The notes beneath the pieces were generated by a model, which saw only the letters and a list, made by a program, of their open reading frames with translations, made no database searches and had not been told where the DNA came from. Source: Lichenicoccus roseus (lineage in GTDB: Bacteria; Pseudomonadota; Alphaproteobacteria; Acetobacterales; Acetobacteraceae). Taken from it: DNA of 64,000 bases. The stretch lies in contig NZ_VCDI01000002.1 of assembly GCF_005844085.1 (NCBI RefSeq), positions 62,001 through 126,000 of the forward strand, written 5' to 3'. Position numbers and translations under genes: made by a program. Shown here piece by piece: positions 37,732-45,863 of this stretch; position 1 is the stretch's first letter; each line of letters opens with the position of its first letter.

Positions 37732-39510
37732 CTGATCCGGCGGCTGGATGAGCGGCTGGTCAACCGGATCGCCGCCGGCGAGGTCATCGAACGGCCGGCG
37801 GCGGTGGTCAAGGAACTGGTCGAGAACGCGATCGATGCCGGGGCGCGGCGGATCGTGGTCAATCTCGACGCCGGCGGCATCGACCGCATCAGCGTCACCG
37901 ACGACGGCTCCGGCATGGCGCCCGGGCAGCTTGGGCTTGCGGTCGAACGTCACTGCACCTCGAAGCTCACCGACGACACCCTGGTGCGCATCGCCACCCT
38001 GGGCTTCCGGGGTGAGGCGTTGCCCTCGATCGGTGCCGCGGCCCGGCTTTGCCTGACCTCCCGTGCCCACGGCGCCGAGGCGGCCTGGCAGATCCGCGTG
38101 GACGGCGGCGTGGTTGGCGACATACGGCCGGCCGCGGGTCCGGCCGGCACCCGCGTACTGGTGGAAGAGCTGTTCTTCGCGACGCCGGCGCGTCGCAAGT
38201 TCCTCAAGTCGGCCCGGATCGAGGCGGGGCACGCCGAGACGGTGGTGCGCCGGCTGGCGCTGGCGACTCCGCACGTGGCCTTCCGGCTGGAGAGCGACGG
38301 CCGGATGGTGCTGGACCTGCCGGAGCAGGATCGGCTGGCTCGGGTGTCGGCGTTGCTTGCGGATGCGGCGGGCGGCGGGCTGCACGGGTTGCTGACGGTG
38401 GCCGGCGAGCGCGACGGACTGGCGCTGACCGGCTACGCGTGCGGACCGGCGGTGCATCGTGCCACCGCGGCGGCGCAATACCTGGTGGTGAACGGTCGCC
38501 CGGTGGCCGATCCGGTGCTGCGCCTGGCGGTGCGTGTGGCGTACCGGCACGTCATCACCCATGGACGGCATCCGGTGCTGGCGCTTTTCCTCGACATCCC
38601 GCCCGAGCGGATCGACGTCAACGTGCATCCGGCCAAGACCGAGCTGCGGTTTGCCGACGCCGACCAGGTGCGCGCACTGGTGATCGGCAGCCTCGGTCGT
38701 GCGCTGTCCGGTGGCGCGGGGAATGGAGGGACCGGCTTGCCGGCGCTTCAGTCCCGCCCGCGCGGCCCCGGGATGATCTGGGCGCCCCCCGAGCGGCCGG
38801 TGCCTGGCTTCGCCGAGGCGACCCTCGCCTTCGACGCGCAACCCCGGGCTCGCAGATTCGGTCCGCCGGCCCTGGCCGACACTGCAGGGCACCCGGAGGA
38901 GCGGCCCGCCTATCCGCTTGGAGCGGCGGTGGCGCAGGTGCTCGACACCTATGTGATCGCGGTCGCCGGCGACGGCAGCCTGGTACTGGTCGACCAGCAT
39001 GCCGCGCATGAGCGGCTGACCCAGGAGGCGCTGCAGGCGCAGCATCTCGGTGGCGTCGTTGCGGCGCAGCGCCTGCTGCTGCCCGAGGTGGTGGATCTGC
39101 CGCGCGACGCGGTCGAGGCGCTGCTCGCCGAGGCCGATGCGCTGGCCTCCCTCGGGATCGAGATCGAGCGGTTCGGCGAGGGCTGCGTGCTGGTGCGAAC
39201 CCTGCCCGCGCTGCTCGGCAGCCCGGACCCGGCGGCGCTGCTGCGCGACCTCGCCGACGAGCTGGCGGAGGCGGGCGGGGTAGCGCACCCCGGCGAGAGC
39301 GCCTCGCTCGGGCGCCGGCTGGACGGGGTGATTGCCCGCATGGCCTGCCACGGCAGCATACGCGCCGGCCGTCGCCTCAGCCGCGACGAGATGGATGCCC
39401 TGCTGCGCCGCATGGAGACCACGCCGCGCGCCAACACCTGCTCGCACGGCCGCCCGACCTGGCTGAAGCTGAGCCGGCAGGAGATCGAGCGGCTGTTCGG
39501 AAGATCCTGA
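37732..39510 (+). CDS. mutL: DNA mismatch repair protein MutL
   Basis: Mismatch-repair ATPase of about 592 residues. GHKL motifs: RIAAGEVIERPAAVVKELVENAIDAG holds the catalytic Glu (AAGEV) and Mg-binding Asn, and GFRGEALPSIG is motif III. The endonuclease motif DQHAAHERLTQE is present, so this is the nicking type used by bacteria without MutH. No ATG, GTG or TTG lies between the in-frame TAG at 37669 and the ATPase core; the GTG at 37804 would remove the catalytic Glu. The CTG at 37732, seven bases after GAGGG, is the best initiator, with ATC at 37735 as alternative. Confidence 0.85.
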   Translation: MIRRLDERLVNRIAAGEVIERPAAVVKELVENAIDAGARRIVVNLDAGGIDRISVTDDGSGMAPGQLGLAVERHCTSKLTDDTLVRIATLGFRGEALPSIGAAARLCLTSRAHGAEAAWQIRVDGGVVGDIRPAAGPAGTRVLVEELFFATPARRKFLKSARIEAGHAETVVRRLALATPHVAFRLESDGRMVLDLPEQDRLARVSALLADAAGGGLHGLLTVAGERDGLALTGYACGPAVHRATAAAQYLVVNGRPVADPVLRLAVRVAYRHVITHGRHPVLALFLDIPPERIDVNVHPAKTELRFADADQVRALVIGSLGRALSGGAGNGGTGLPALQSRPRGPGMIWAPPERPVPGFAEATLAFDAQPRARRFGPPALADTAGHPEERPAYPLGAAVAQVLDTYVIAVAGDGSLVLVDQHAAHERLTQEALQAQHLGGVVAAQRLLLPEVVDLPRDAVEALLAEADALASLGIEIERFGEGCVLVRTLPALLGSPDPAALLRDLADELAEAGGVAHPGESASLGRRLDGVIARMACHGSIRAGRRLSRDEMDALLRRMETTPRANTCSHGRPTWLKLSRQEIERLFGRS

Positions 39511-39631
39511 GAGGCATCCGGCCCCATAGAGCACCGGGCCTGAGCATCTTAGGAGGCGGCGGTGCGCTGTGCAGCAGGGCGCAAGCCGTCTAGGTTGCAG
39601 CCTGCCCATCCATGGTTGATCGAGAGCCACC

Positions 39632-41167
39632 TTGCATTTGCCGCTGCTGTCCCTGGTCACCTTCCTGCCCCTGCTGGGTGCCCTCGTGCTGCTGCTGGTG
39701 CGCGGCACGCCTGACGGTGCACCCAGGGCCAGTTCCGACACCGCGCGCTGGATCGCGCTGTGGACCAGCGTGGTGGTGTGGCTGCTCTCCGTGGTGCTGT
39801 GGCTGAGCTACGACCCGTCGGTTGCGGGGTTCCAGTTCCAGCAGCGGGTCGACTGGATGCCGGCGCTGGGCATCTCGTTCCATCTCGGCCTGGACGGTAT
39901 CAGCCTGCTGTTCGTGCTGCTCGCCACCACGCTGACGCCGATCGCCATCCTCGCCTCCTGGCGCCTGATCGACAGCCGGGTGCGCGACTACATGCTGGCC
40001 ATCCTGCTGCTCGAGACCACCCTGATCGGGGTGTTCGCCGCTCTCGATTTTGTCGTGTTCTACGTGTTCTACGAAGCGACCCTGATCCCGGCGAGCCTGC
40101 TGATCGGCGTCTGGGGCGGCCCCAAGCGGGTGTTCGCCTCGCTCAAGTTCTTCCTGTTCACCTTCGGCGGCTCGCTGTTCATGCTGATCGCGCTGATCGC
40201 GATGTGGCAGATCGCCGGCACCACCGACATCCCGACGCTGCTGGCTACGCATTTCACGCCGCACGCGCAGGGCTGGATGTTCCTCTGCCTGGTGCTTGCC
40301 TTCGGGGTGAAGCTGCCGATCTTCCCGCTGCATGGCTGGCTGTCGGACGCCTACGCGGAAGCCCCGGCGCCGGCCACCGCGCTGATCGCCGGCGTGCTGT
40401 CGAAGGCAGGCGCCTACGGCTTCCTGCGCTTCGCCATCTCGATGCTGCCGGATGCCTCGCACCGTGCAGCGCCCTGGATGATCGGCCTCGGCATCGTCGC
40501 GGTGATCTACGCCGCCGCGGTGGCGCTGGCGCAGACCGACATGAAGCGGATGATCGCCTACTCGTCGTTCTCGCACATGGGCCTGGTGCTGGTCGGGCTG
40601 TTCACCCTGAACGCGGCGGGGGTCGCCGGAGCGGTGTTCCAGATGCTCAGCCACGGCATCATCATCGCCGGCCTGTTCCTGGCGATCGCCATGCTGACCA
40701 GCCGGGTCGGCACCGGCGAGATCGCCGGCTTCGGCGGCGTCGCGCACCGGATGCCGCGGCTGGCGACGCTGGCGATGCTGTTCGCGATGGCCAATATCGG
40801 CCTGCCCGGCACCGGCGCCTTCGTCGGCGAGCTGCTGGTGATGATCGGCGCCATCCAGGTCGGCTTCTGGGTCGCGCTGCTGTCCGGCATGAGCATGATC
40901 CTGGGCGCGGTCTACATGCTGGTGTTGTATCGCCGGGTGATGTTCGGCGCCGCGAAGAGCGCGCTCGGGGTGCTGCGCGACCTGACCGGGCCGGAGCTGG
41001 CGGTGCTGGCGCCGCTTGCGCTGATCACGCTGTGGATGGGCATCTACCCATCCTCGTTCACCCGGGTGTTCGACCCCGGCGTGCGGGTGCTGGCGCAGAT
41101 GGAGCATGACAGCCAGCACGCGCCGCAGCAGGCGATGCTGCCGGGCCTGTCGGAGGCGGCACGTTGA
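39632..41167 (+). CDS. NADH-quinone oxidoreductase subunit M-like protein, orphan
   Basis: Antiporter-like membrane subunit of 511 residues with about 14 helices. Key proton-channel residues of NuoM are kept: Glu148 (VFYEATLIP), Lys227 (FGVKLPIFP) and Glu400 (AFVGELLVM). The loop HGWLSDAYAEAPAPATA is the family signature. Starts at TTG (39632, or 39638). No other nuo gene is adjacent; mutL precedes and a P450 overlaps. It could belong to complex I encoded elsewhere, or to an Mrp-like or unknown complex. Confidence 0.82.
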   Translation: MHLPLLSLVTFLPLLGALVLLLVRGTPDGAPRASSDTARWIALWTSVVVWLLSVVLWLSYDPSVAGFQFQQRVDWMPALGISFHLGLDGISLLFVLLATTLTPIAILASWRLIDSRVRDYMLAILLLETTLIGVFAALDFVVFYVFYEATLIPASLLIGVWGGPKRVFASLKFFLFTFGGSLFMLIALIAMWQIAGTTDIPTLLATHFTPHAQGWMFLCLVLAFGVKLPIFPLHGWLSDAYAEAPAPATALIAGVLSKAGAYGFLRFAISMLPDASHRAAPWMIGLGIVAVIYAAAVALAQTDMKRMIAYSSFSHMGLVLVGLFTLNAAGVAGAVFQMLSHGIIIAGLFLAIAMLTSRVGTGEIAGFGGVAHRMPRLATLAMLFAMANIGLPGTGAFVGELLVMIGAIQVGFWVALLSGMSMILGAVYMLVLYRRVMFGAAKSALGVLRDLTGPELAVLAPLALITLWMGIYPSSFTRVFDPGVRVLAQMEHDSQHAPQQAMLPGLSEAAR

Positions 41168-42528
41168 ACATGGACGCGATCCGCGACGACATCCTTCCGG
41201 GTGCCCGGCTCAGGTCGGGGCGACGTTCGCAGCTCGAGGCGTTCCTGGTGCTGCGGCGCAATCCGCTGGAACTCTGGGGCCCGGACGCCTACCGCCACCT
41301 GGTGCTGCCGGGCCGGTTCCTCGGCCGCGAGCAGCTGCTGCTGAACGATCCGGCGGCGATCCGGCATGTCCTGCTTGGCAACCACGACAACTACCAGCGC
41401 AGCGCGCCGACCCGCAGGGTGCTGCGCCCGGTGCTGGGCGAGGGGCTGTTCCTGGCCGAGGGCGAGGCCTGGCGGCACCAGCGCCGGGTGATCGCACCGG
41501 CCCTGGCGCCACGCGTGATGCCGATCCTGGTGCGGCATATCCTGCGCGTCTGCGACGTGTTCGAGACCGAGCTTGCGACGCGGACCGGCCGCCCGGTCGA
41601 GATGCTGTCGGTGCTGCAGCGGCTCACGCTCGACATCGCCGGCCAGTCGATGTTCTCGCTGGAGATGGGCAGGTTCGGGCCGGACATGCGGGCGCTGATG
41701 CTGCGCTACGCGCTGAACTACGCCAAGGTCGGCGTGCTCGACCTGATGCTGCCGGGCCATGTGCGGTCGCCGCTGGATCGTGGCCGCGAGCAGTTCCGCG
41801 CCGACTGGCTGACGTTGATGGACCGCATCATCGAGTCACGGGACTCGGTTGCACGCGAGGATGACGCGCCGCGCGACCTGCTCGACCTGCTGCGTGCCGC
41901 CCGTGACCCGGAGACCGGCGAGGGCTTCAACCATGCGCAGCTCCGCGACGAGGTCAGCACCCTGATCCTGGCCGGGCACGAGACCACCGCGGTCTCCCTG
42001 TTCTGGGCCTGCTACATCGCAGCAAGGCTGCCGGAGCACCAGGAGCGCCTTGCCGCCGAGGCCGCATCCGCCGACCTGGAGGCGCCGGACGCGGTATCGC
42101 GGCTGCCGTTCACCCGCGCCTTCCTCGACGAGACGCTGCGGCTGTATCCGCCGGCCTACCTGATCGTGCGCGAAGCGCAGGCGGCGGACGAGATCGCCGG
42201 CCGCGCGGTCAAGCCCGGCACCATCGTCAGCATCTCGCCCTGGGTGCTGCACCGCCATCACGTCCACTGGCGCGACCCCGAGCGCTTCGATCCGCAGCGC
42301 TTCCTGCCCGGTGCGACGCCGCCGGACCGGATGGTCTACCTGCCGTTCGGCGCCGGTCCGCGCATCTGCGTCGGCGCGCAGTTCGCGCTCAGCGAGGGGG
42401 TGCTGGTGCTGGCCCGGCTGCTTCGCCGGTACCGCCTCGCGCTGATCGGCCAGCCCGATGTGCAGCCGCGTGGATTGATCACCACCCAGCCTGACCGTCG
42501 GGTGCCGTTCCTGCTGACGGCGCGCTGA
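41164..42528 (+). CDS. Cytochrome P450
   Basis: Heme monooxygenase of 454 residues. Oxygen-activation motif AGHETTAVS, the ExxR motif in ETLRLYPP, and heme-ligand Cys402 in FGAGPRICVG are intact. No membrane anchor. The TTG at 41164 has GGAGG seven bases upstream and overlaps the nuoM-like stop; an ATG two codons later is the alternative. The overlap implies co-transcription with the orphan NuoM-like gene. Fatty-acid or terpenoid hydroxylation is plausible by family, but the substrate is unknown and no ferredoxin gene is nearby. Confidence 0.88.
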   Translation: MNMDAIRDDILPGARLRSGRRSQLEAFLVLRRNPLELWGPDAYRHLVLPGRFLGREQLLLNDPAAIRHVLLGNHDNYQRSAPTRRVLRPVLGEGLFLAEGEAWRHQRRVIAPALAPRVMPILVRHILRVCDVFETELATRTGRPVEMLSVLQRLTLDIAGQSMFSLEMGRFGPDMRALMLRYALNYAKVGVLDLMLPGHVRSPLDRGREQFRADWLTLMDRIIESRDSVAREDDAPRDLLDLLRAARDPETGEGFNHAQLRDEVSTLILAGHETTAVSLFWACYIAARLPEHQERLAAEAASADLEAPDAVSRLPFTRAFLDETLRLYPPAYLIVREAQAADEIAGRAVKPGTIVSISPWVLHRHHVHWRDPERFDPQRFLPGATPPDRMVYLPFGAGPRICVGAQFALSEGVLVLARLLRRYRLALIGQPDVQPRGLITTQPDRRVPFLLTAR

Positions 42529-42874
42529 AGCCGGGGAACCTTGATCTGGCCGCCCGGCGCAGACGAGCCGGCGGCTTGGGCTCCATGCACCACGTCGATC
42601 ATCACACGTGGGCCGATCATCGCAGGTGGTCGGTCCAGGTCGTTGCGCCGCCCGCGCACGATCCCGTTGCAGAACAGCCAGTCGCCTGGGTGGAGCCGGA
42701 CCCCGAAGCCCTCCGGCATGAAGACAGGCCCACCCGGCAGCTGCATCATGCGATCGACCGACGCGGCCCCATGGAGGGCGGCCGGATTTCGCCTGAACCG
42801 CGCCGGCAGCGACGCGTCCGAGCAGCTGTACACGATCCGGACGACGCACCCTCCAGCAGGCGTCCAGAAGCAAT
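42529..42874 (-). other. Region with possible gene remnant antisense to the P450 end
   Basis: About 346 bases without a firm gene. The minus strand reads as protein-like sequence (LPGGPVFMPEGFGVRLHPG, then DWLFCNGIVRG) without a good start or ribosome site, and stays open until a stop at 42336, antisense inside the P450. The same strand has coding-like third-position bias, so a decayed or unannotated short gene is possible. The plus strand is also open (42541-42876) but reads like the antisense shadow of that sequence. Confidence 0.25.
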
Positions 42875-42906
42875 GAAGGCCCCGGGGGTCGCCCCCCGAG
42901 GCCTTC
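42875..42906 (-). terminator. Strong stem-loop after the 24-codon gene
   Basis: Fourteen-bp stem with one mismatch (GAAGGCCCCGGGGG against its complement) and a TCGC loop, 33 bases past the stop of the tiny minus-strand gene. It is nearly symmetric, so it could also stop plus-strand transcription from the P450. Confidence 0.65.
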
Positions 42907-42939
42907 CATTGTCTGAAGGGTTGAGGCCGAACCGCTAGG

Positions 42940-43014
42940 TCAGGCCGCCATCTCGTTGGAAACAGCGAGGGCCCAGGTCGATCCGTGCGAAACCTTCGTC
43001 AAACAATGAGACAC
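42940..43014 (-). CDS. Candidate 24-codon gene with perfect ribosome-binding site
   Basis: A GTG at 43014 opens a 24-codon frame ending TGA at 42942, encoding VSHCLTKVSHGS followed by TWALAVSNEMAA. The translation start is preceded, with good spacing, by AAAGGAGGTGATCC, complementary to the whole 3' tail of 16S rRNA. A terminator hairpin follows 33 bases after the stop, and a promoter-like pair precedes it. The peptide has one Cys and two His and is not a known RiPP precursor to me. It could be a leader peptide, a small protein or a toxin-like peptide. Divergent from the Old Yellow Enzyme gene. Confidence 0.5.
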   Translation of the reverse strand: MSHCLTKVSHGSTWALAVSNEMAA

Positions 43015-43046
43015 TGGATCACCTCCTTTCGGTTGTTGCTGGTTGA

Positions 43047-43076
43047 AGCGTAAGCAGACTGCCCCAAGCTTTTCAA
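43047..43076 (-). promoter_or_regulatory. Possible promoter of the 24-codon gene
   Basis: On the minus strand, TTGAAA (43071-43076) and TACGCT (43047-43052) are separated by 18 bases, giving a start near 43040 and a leader of about 25 bases. The -10 match is poor, so this is tentative. Confidence 0.3.
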
Positions 43077-43133
43077 GCGATTCGCGCGGCGACCCCGGTC
43101 ATCGCCCGGATTTCCACTGCAGATGTGAACCAG

Positions 43134-44216
43134 ATGCCCTCCTTGTTCGACCCGATCCGCCTTGGCGCCATCGAGCTGCCCAACCGCATCCTGATGGCGC
43201 CGCTGACCCGCGGCCGAGCCAGCGAGCGTCATGTGCCGACGCCGCGCATGGCCGAGTACTACGCGCAGCGCGCCAGCGCCGGGCTGATCATCAGCGAGGC
43301 GACCGGCATCTCGCAGGAGGGGCTCGGCTGGCCGTTCGCACCGGGCATCTGGTCCGGGGAGCAGGTCGAGGCCTGGCGTCCGGTCGTGCGCGCGGTGCAC
43401 GAGGCCGGTGGCCGCATCGTCTGCCAGCTCTGGCACATGGGCCGGCTCGTGCATCCCGACTTCCTCGGCGGCGCACAACCGGTCTCATCGGCGGCGACCA
43501 CCGCGCCGGGAGCGGCGCATACCTACAAGGGCAAGCAGCCTTATGGTGAGCCACGCGCGCTGCGGTCCGACGAGATCCCGCGCCTGCTGGAGGATTATCG
43601 TGTCGCGTCACGCAATGCGCTGGCGGCCGGCTTCGACGGCGTCGAGATCCATGCCGCCAATGGCTACCTGATCGACCAGTTCCTGCGCAGCAACCCCAAC
43701 ACCCGCACCGACGCCTATGGCGGCCCGGTTGCGAACCGGGTGCGGCTGCTGCGCGAGGTGACCGAGGCGGTGACCGGCGTGGTCGGCGCCGACCGCACCG
43801 GCGTGCGGCTGTCGCCGAACGAGCCGATCCAGGGCGTCGACGACAGCGATCCAGAGACGCTTTTCACCGAGGCCGCCGCCGAACTCGGTCGCTTCGGGCT
43901 GGCATTCCTGGAACTGCGCGAGCCCGGCCCGCACGGCAGCTTCGGCCGTGCCGCGCATCCGCCGGTGGCTCCCGCGATGCAGCGCGCGTTCGGTGGCCCG
44001 CTGGTGCTGAATGCCGACTACGACGGCGGGACCGGGCAGGCGGCGCTCGACGAGGGTCGCGCCGATGCGATCGCCTTCGGCCGCACCTTCCTGGCCAATC
44101 CCGACCTGCCGGCCCGCATCCGCCTGAAGGCGCCGCTCAACAAGGACGTGCAGGCGACCTGGTATAGCCAGGGCGACGAGGGCTACACCGACTACACGAC
44201 GATGGACGCGCTGTAG
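43134..44216 (+). CDS. Old Yellow Enzyme family alkene reductase
   Basis: FMN-dependent NAD(P)H:flavin oxidoreductase of 360 residues, OYE/NemA group, reducing activated alkenes or nitro compounds. The FMN and substrate motifs are PNRILMAPLTRGRA, HAANGYLIDQFL (His/Asn pair) and SNPNTRTDAYGG; AIAFGRTFLANPDLP binds phosphate. The start is ATG 43134 (SLFDPIRLG, the usual beginning); a GTG at 43125 in frame is possible. No regulator gene is adjacent. Confidence 0.92.
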   Translation: MPSLFDPIRLGAIELPNRILMAPLTRGRASERHVPTPRMAEYYAQRASAGLIISEATGISQEGLGWPFAPGIWSGEQVEAWRPVVRAVHEAGGRIVCQLWHMGRLVHPDFLGGAQPVSSAATTAPGAAHTYKGKQPYGEPRALRSDEIPRLLEDYRVASRNALAAGFDGVEIHAANGYLIDQFLRSNPNTRTDAYGGPVANRVRLLREVTEAVTGVVGADRTGVRLSPNEPIQGVDDSDPETLFTEAAAELGRFGLAFLELREPGPHGSFGRAAHPPVAPAMQRAFGGPLVLNADYDGGTGQAALDEGRADAIAFGRTFLANPDLPARIRLKAPLNKDVQATWYSQGDEGYTDYTTMDAL

Positions 44217-44376
44217 GGTCTCGACCCGGGAGAGTCTCCGGCGGCCTGGGCGGGCGCCACCATACCGACGCGGCAGGCGCGGGGCTCTCTCGCCGCTTGT
44301 CCGGGTCTGCGCGGTGCGACACTGTACAGTCCGGGCAGGCAGGAGGGGAGTGTCGCATTATGGACGTGTCCCGTTG

Positions 44377-45708
44377 ATGGACTGGCAGCGCCTGCTCGAC
44401 GACAGCCGGCCCGCCAAGCCCGAGCGGGTTGGCGCCCGGCTGGGACGCTCGGAATTCCAGAAGGATCATGACCGGCTGATCTTCTCGGAGCCGTTCCGCA
44501 TGCTCGGGCGCAAGACCCAGGTGCATCCGCTGCCGCGCAACGACAAGGTCCATAACCGCCTCACGCACAGCCTTGAGGTCTCCTGCGTCGGCCGCAGCCT
44601 GGGCGAGCTGGTCGGCCGCGAACTAGAGGCGCGTGGCGAACTGCCGCCGCGTGTGCAGACGGCCGATATCGGCGCCATCGTGCAGGCTGCCTGCCTTGCG
44701 CACGATATCGGCAATCCGCCCTTCGGCCACGCTGGCGAATATGCCATCCGCGACTGGTACAGCCGGCAGCCGGCCAGCTTCTTCGACGGCTTCAGCGCGC
44801 ATTGCGTGCAGGACCTGTGCACCTTCGAGGGCAACGCGCAGGGCTTCCGCATGCTGACCAGCCTGCACGACATCGTCGGCATCCGGCTGACCAGCGCCAC
44901 GCTGGCGACCTTCGTCAAATATCCCTGGTGCTCGACCGCGCCTGCCGCCGCCGCGCGGCACGGCAAGTACAGCTGCTACGAGAGCGAGTTCCGGCTGATG
45001 CGGGACATCTTCGACGCGATGGGGATCCCCGAGGTCGCGTCCGGCGTGTATGCAAGGCATCCGCTGGCCTATCTCGTCGAGGCAGCGGACGACATCTGCT
45101 ACGCCATCGTCGATATCGAGGACGGCATGGAGATGGAGATCCTGCGGCCCGCCGAGGTGATCGCGGTGTTCACCGACCTGCTCGACGACGACCTGCGGGC
45201 CGAATTCCACGCCGGACGCACCGGACATGGCGAGCGCCAGCGCATACGCTGGCTGCGCGGCAAGGCGATCGACGGGTTGGTCGCCGAGTGCACCGCGATC
45301 TTCTTCGCGCAGTACGATGCGATCCTGGCCGGGGAGTTCGCCGGCACCCTGGTCGAGGCCGGCCCGGCCAGGCTGCGCGACGGCATTGCCCAGGCCAAGC
45401 AGCTCGCCCGCGACGAGATCTTCCGCCATTCCCGCAAGACCGAGGTGGAGATCGGCGCCTATTCGGCGGTCGCCACGCTGCTCGCCACCTGTTCCGAGGC
45501 AGCGCGCGAGCAGGTGGCGAGCAGCAGCCCGGCCTCGCTCTCCTATCGCTCCAACCGCATCCTGCAGTTGATGGAGGACCAGGCGCCGAGCCACGGCTTC
45601 GGCATCGAGGAGCACTACCGGCGGATCAACGACTTCGTCTCGGCGCTCACCGACAACCAGGTGACCAGGCTGGCGCAGTTCGCGCGCGGCAACCCGATCG
45701 ACGGCTGA
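44377..45708 (+). CDS. dgt: Deoxyguanosinetriphosphate triphosphohydrolase-like protein
   Basis: HD-domain dNTP triphosphohydrolase of 443 residues. Metal-binding histidines: HNRLTHSLEVS (His64) and AHDIGNPPFGHAGE (His109, Asp110), plus the later YLVEAADDICY. It hydrolyses dGTP to deoxyguanosine and triphosphate, balancing dNTP pools. The ATG at 44377 overlaps the end of a five-codon frame (ATG at 44360) in TGATG fashion; a GTG at 44350, only three bases from AGGAGG, is less likely. Single gene. Confidence 0.9.
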   Translation: MDWQRLLDDSRPAKPERVGARLGRSEFQKDHDRLIFSEPFRMLGRKTQVHPLPRNDKVHNRLTHSLEVSCVGRSLGELVGRELEARGELPPRVQTADIGAIVQAACLAHDIGNPPFGHAGEYAIRDWYSRQPASFFDGFSAHCVQDLCTFEGNAQGFRMLTSLHDIVGIRLTSATLATFVKYPWCSTAPAAAARHGKYSCYESEFRLMRDIFDAMGIPEVASGVYARHPLAYLVEAADDICYAIVDIEDGMEMEILRPAEVIAVFTDLLDDDLRAEFHAGRTGHGERQRIRWLRGKAIDGLVAECTAIFFAQYDAILAGEFAGTLVEAGPARLRDGIAQAKQLARDEIFRHSRKTEVEIGAYSAVATLLATCSEAAREQVASSSPASLSYRSNRILQLMEDQAPSHGFGIEEHYRRINDFVSALTDNQVTRLAQFARGNPIDG

Positions 45709-45863
45709 GCATCGTTCTGCGCGCCTGCTGACCGGCTGCTGATTCTTCCTGGCGATACCGTTGGCTTCGAAGGAGGGCGACAACGTCCAGCATGCTGCAG
45801 GCCGCACGCGCGGATCGGCCGCGCGGACGGTCCTTCCGGCGCCTGCCCGTCTCCCGGTGTAGA

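Noticed and set aside
37666-37735. Programmed UAG readthrough joining the DUF3035 lipoprotein to MutL
   Set aside because: A lipoprotein would export MutL to the envelope; a non-AUG start is simpler. Kept only as a remark.
36985-39741. Long minus-strand open frame over mutL extending the b561-like protein
   Set aside because: Only the last 213 codons resemble a protein; the rest is antisense to DUF3035 and mutL.
42541-42876. A 111-residue plus-strand reading frame after the P450
   Set aside because: Composition is Pro/Arg/Ser-rich and looks like the antisense of the minus-strand frame; no ribosome site.
42940-43014. The 24-codon frame as pqqA
   Set aside because: It lacks the conserved Glu and Tyr of PqqA and no pqq genes are near.
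43013-43027. GGATCACCTCCTTT on the plus strand, identical to the 16S rRNA 3' end
   Set aside because: Only about 15 bases match and no other rRNA sequence is present; it is best read as the complement of a strong ribosome site on the minus strand.
44350-44376. A start for dgt at GTG 44350 and a five-codon leader at 44360
   Set aside because: AGGAGG is only three bases from the GTG; the leader's ATG is too far from it. Coupling by TGATG is possible but unproven.
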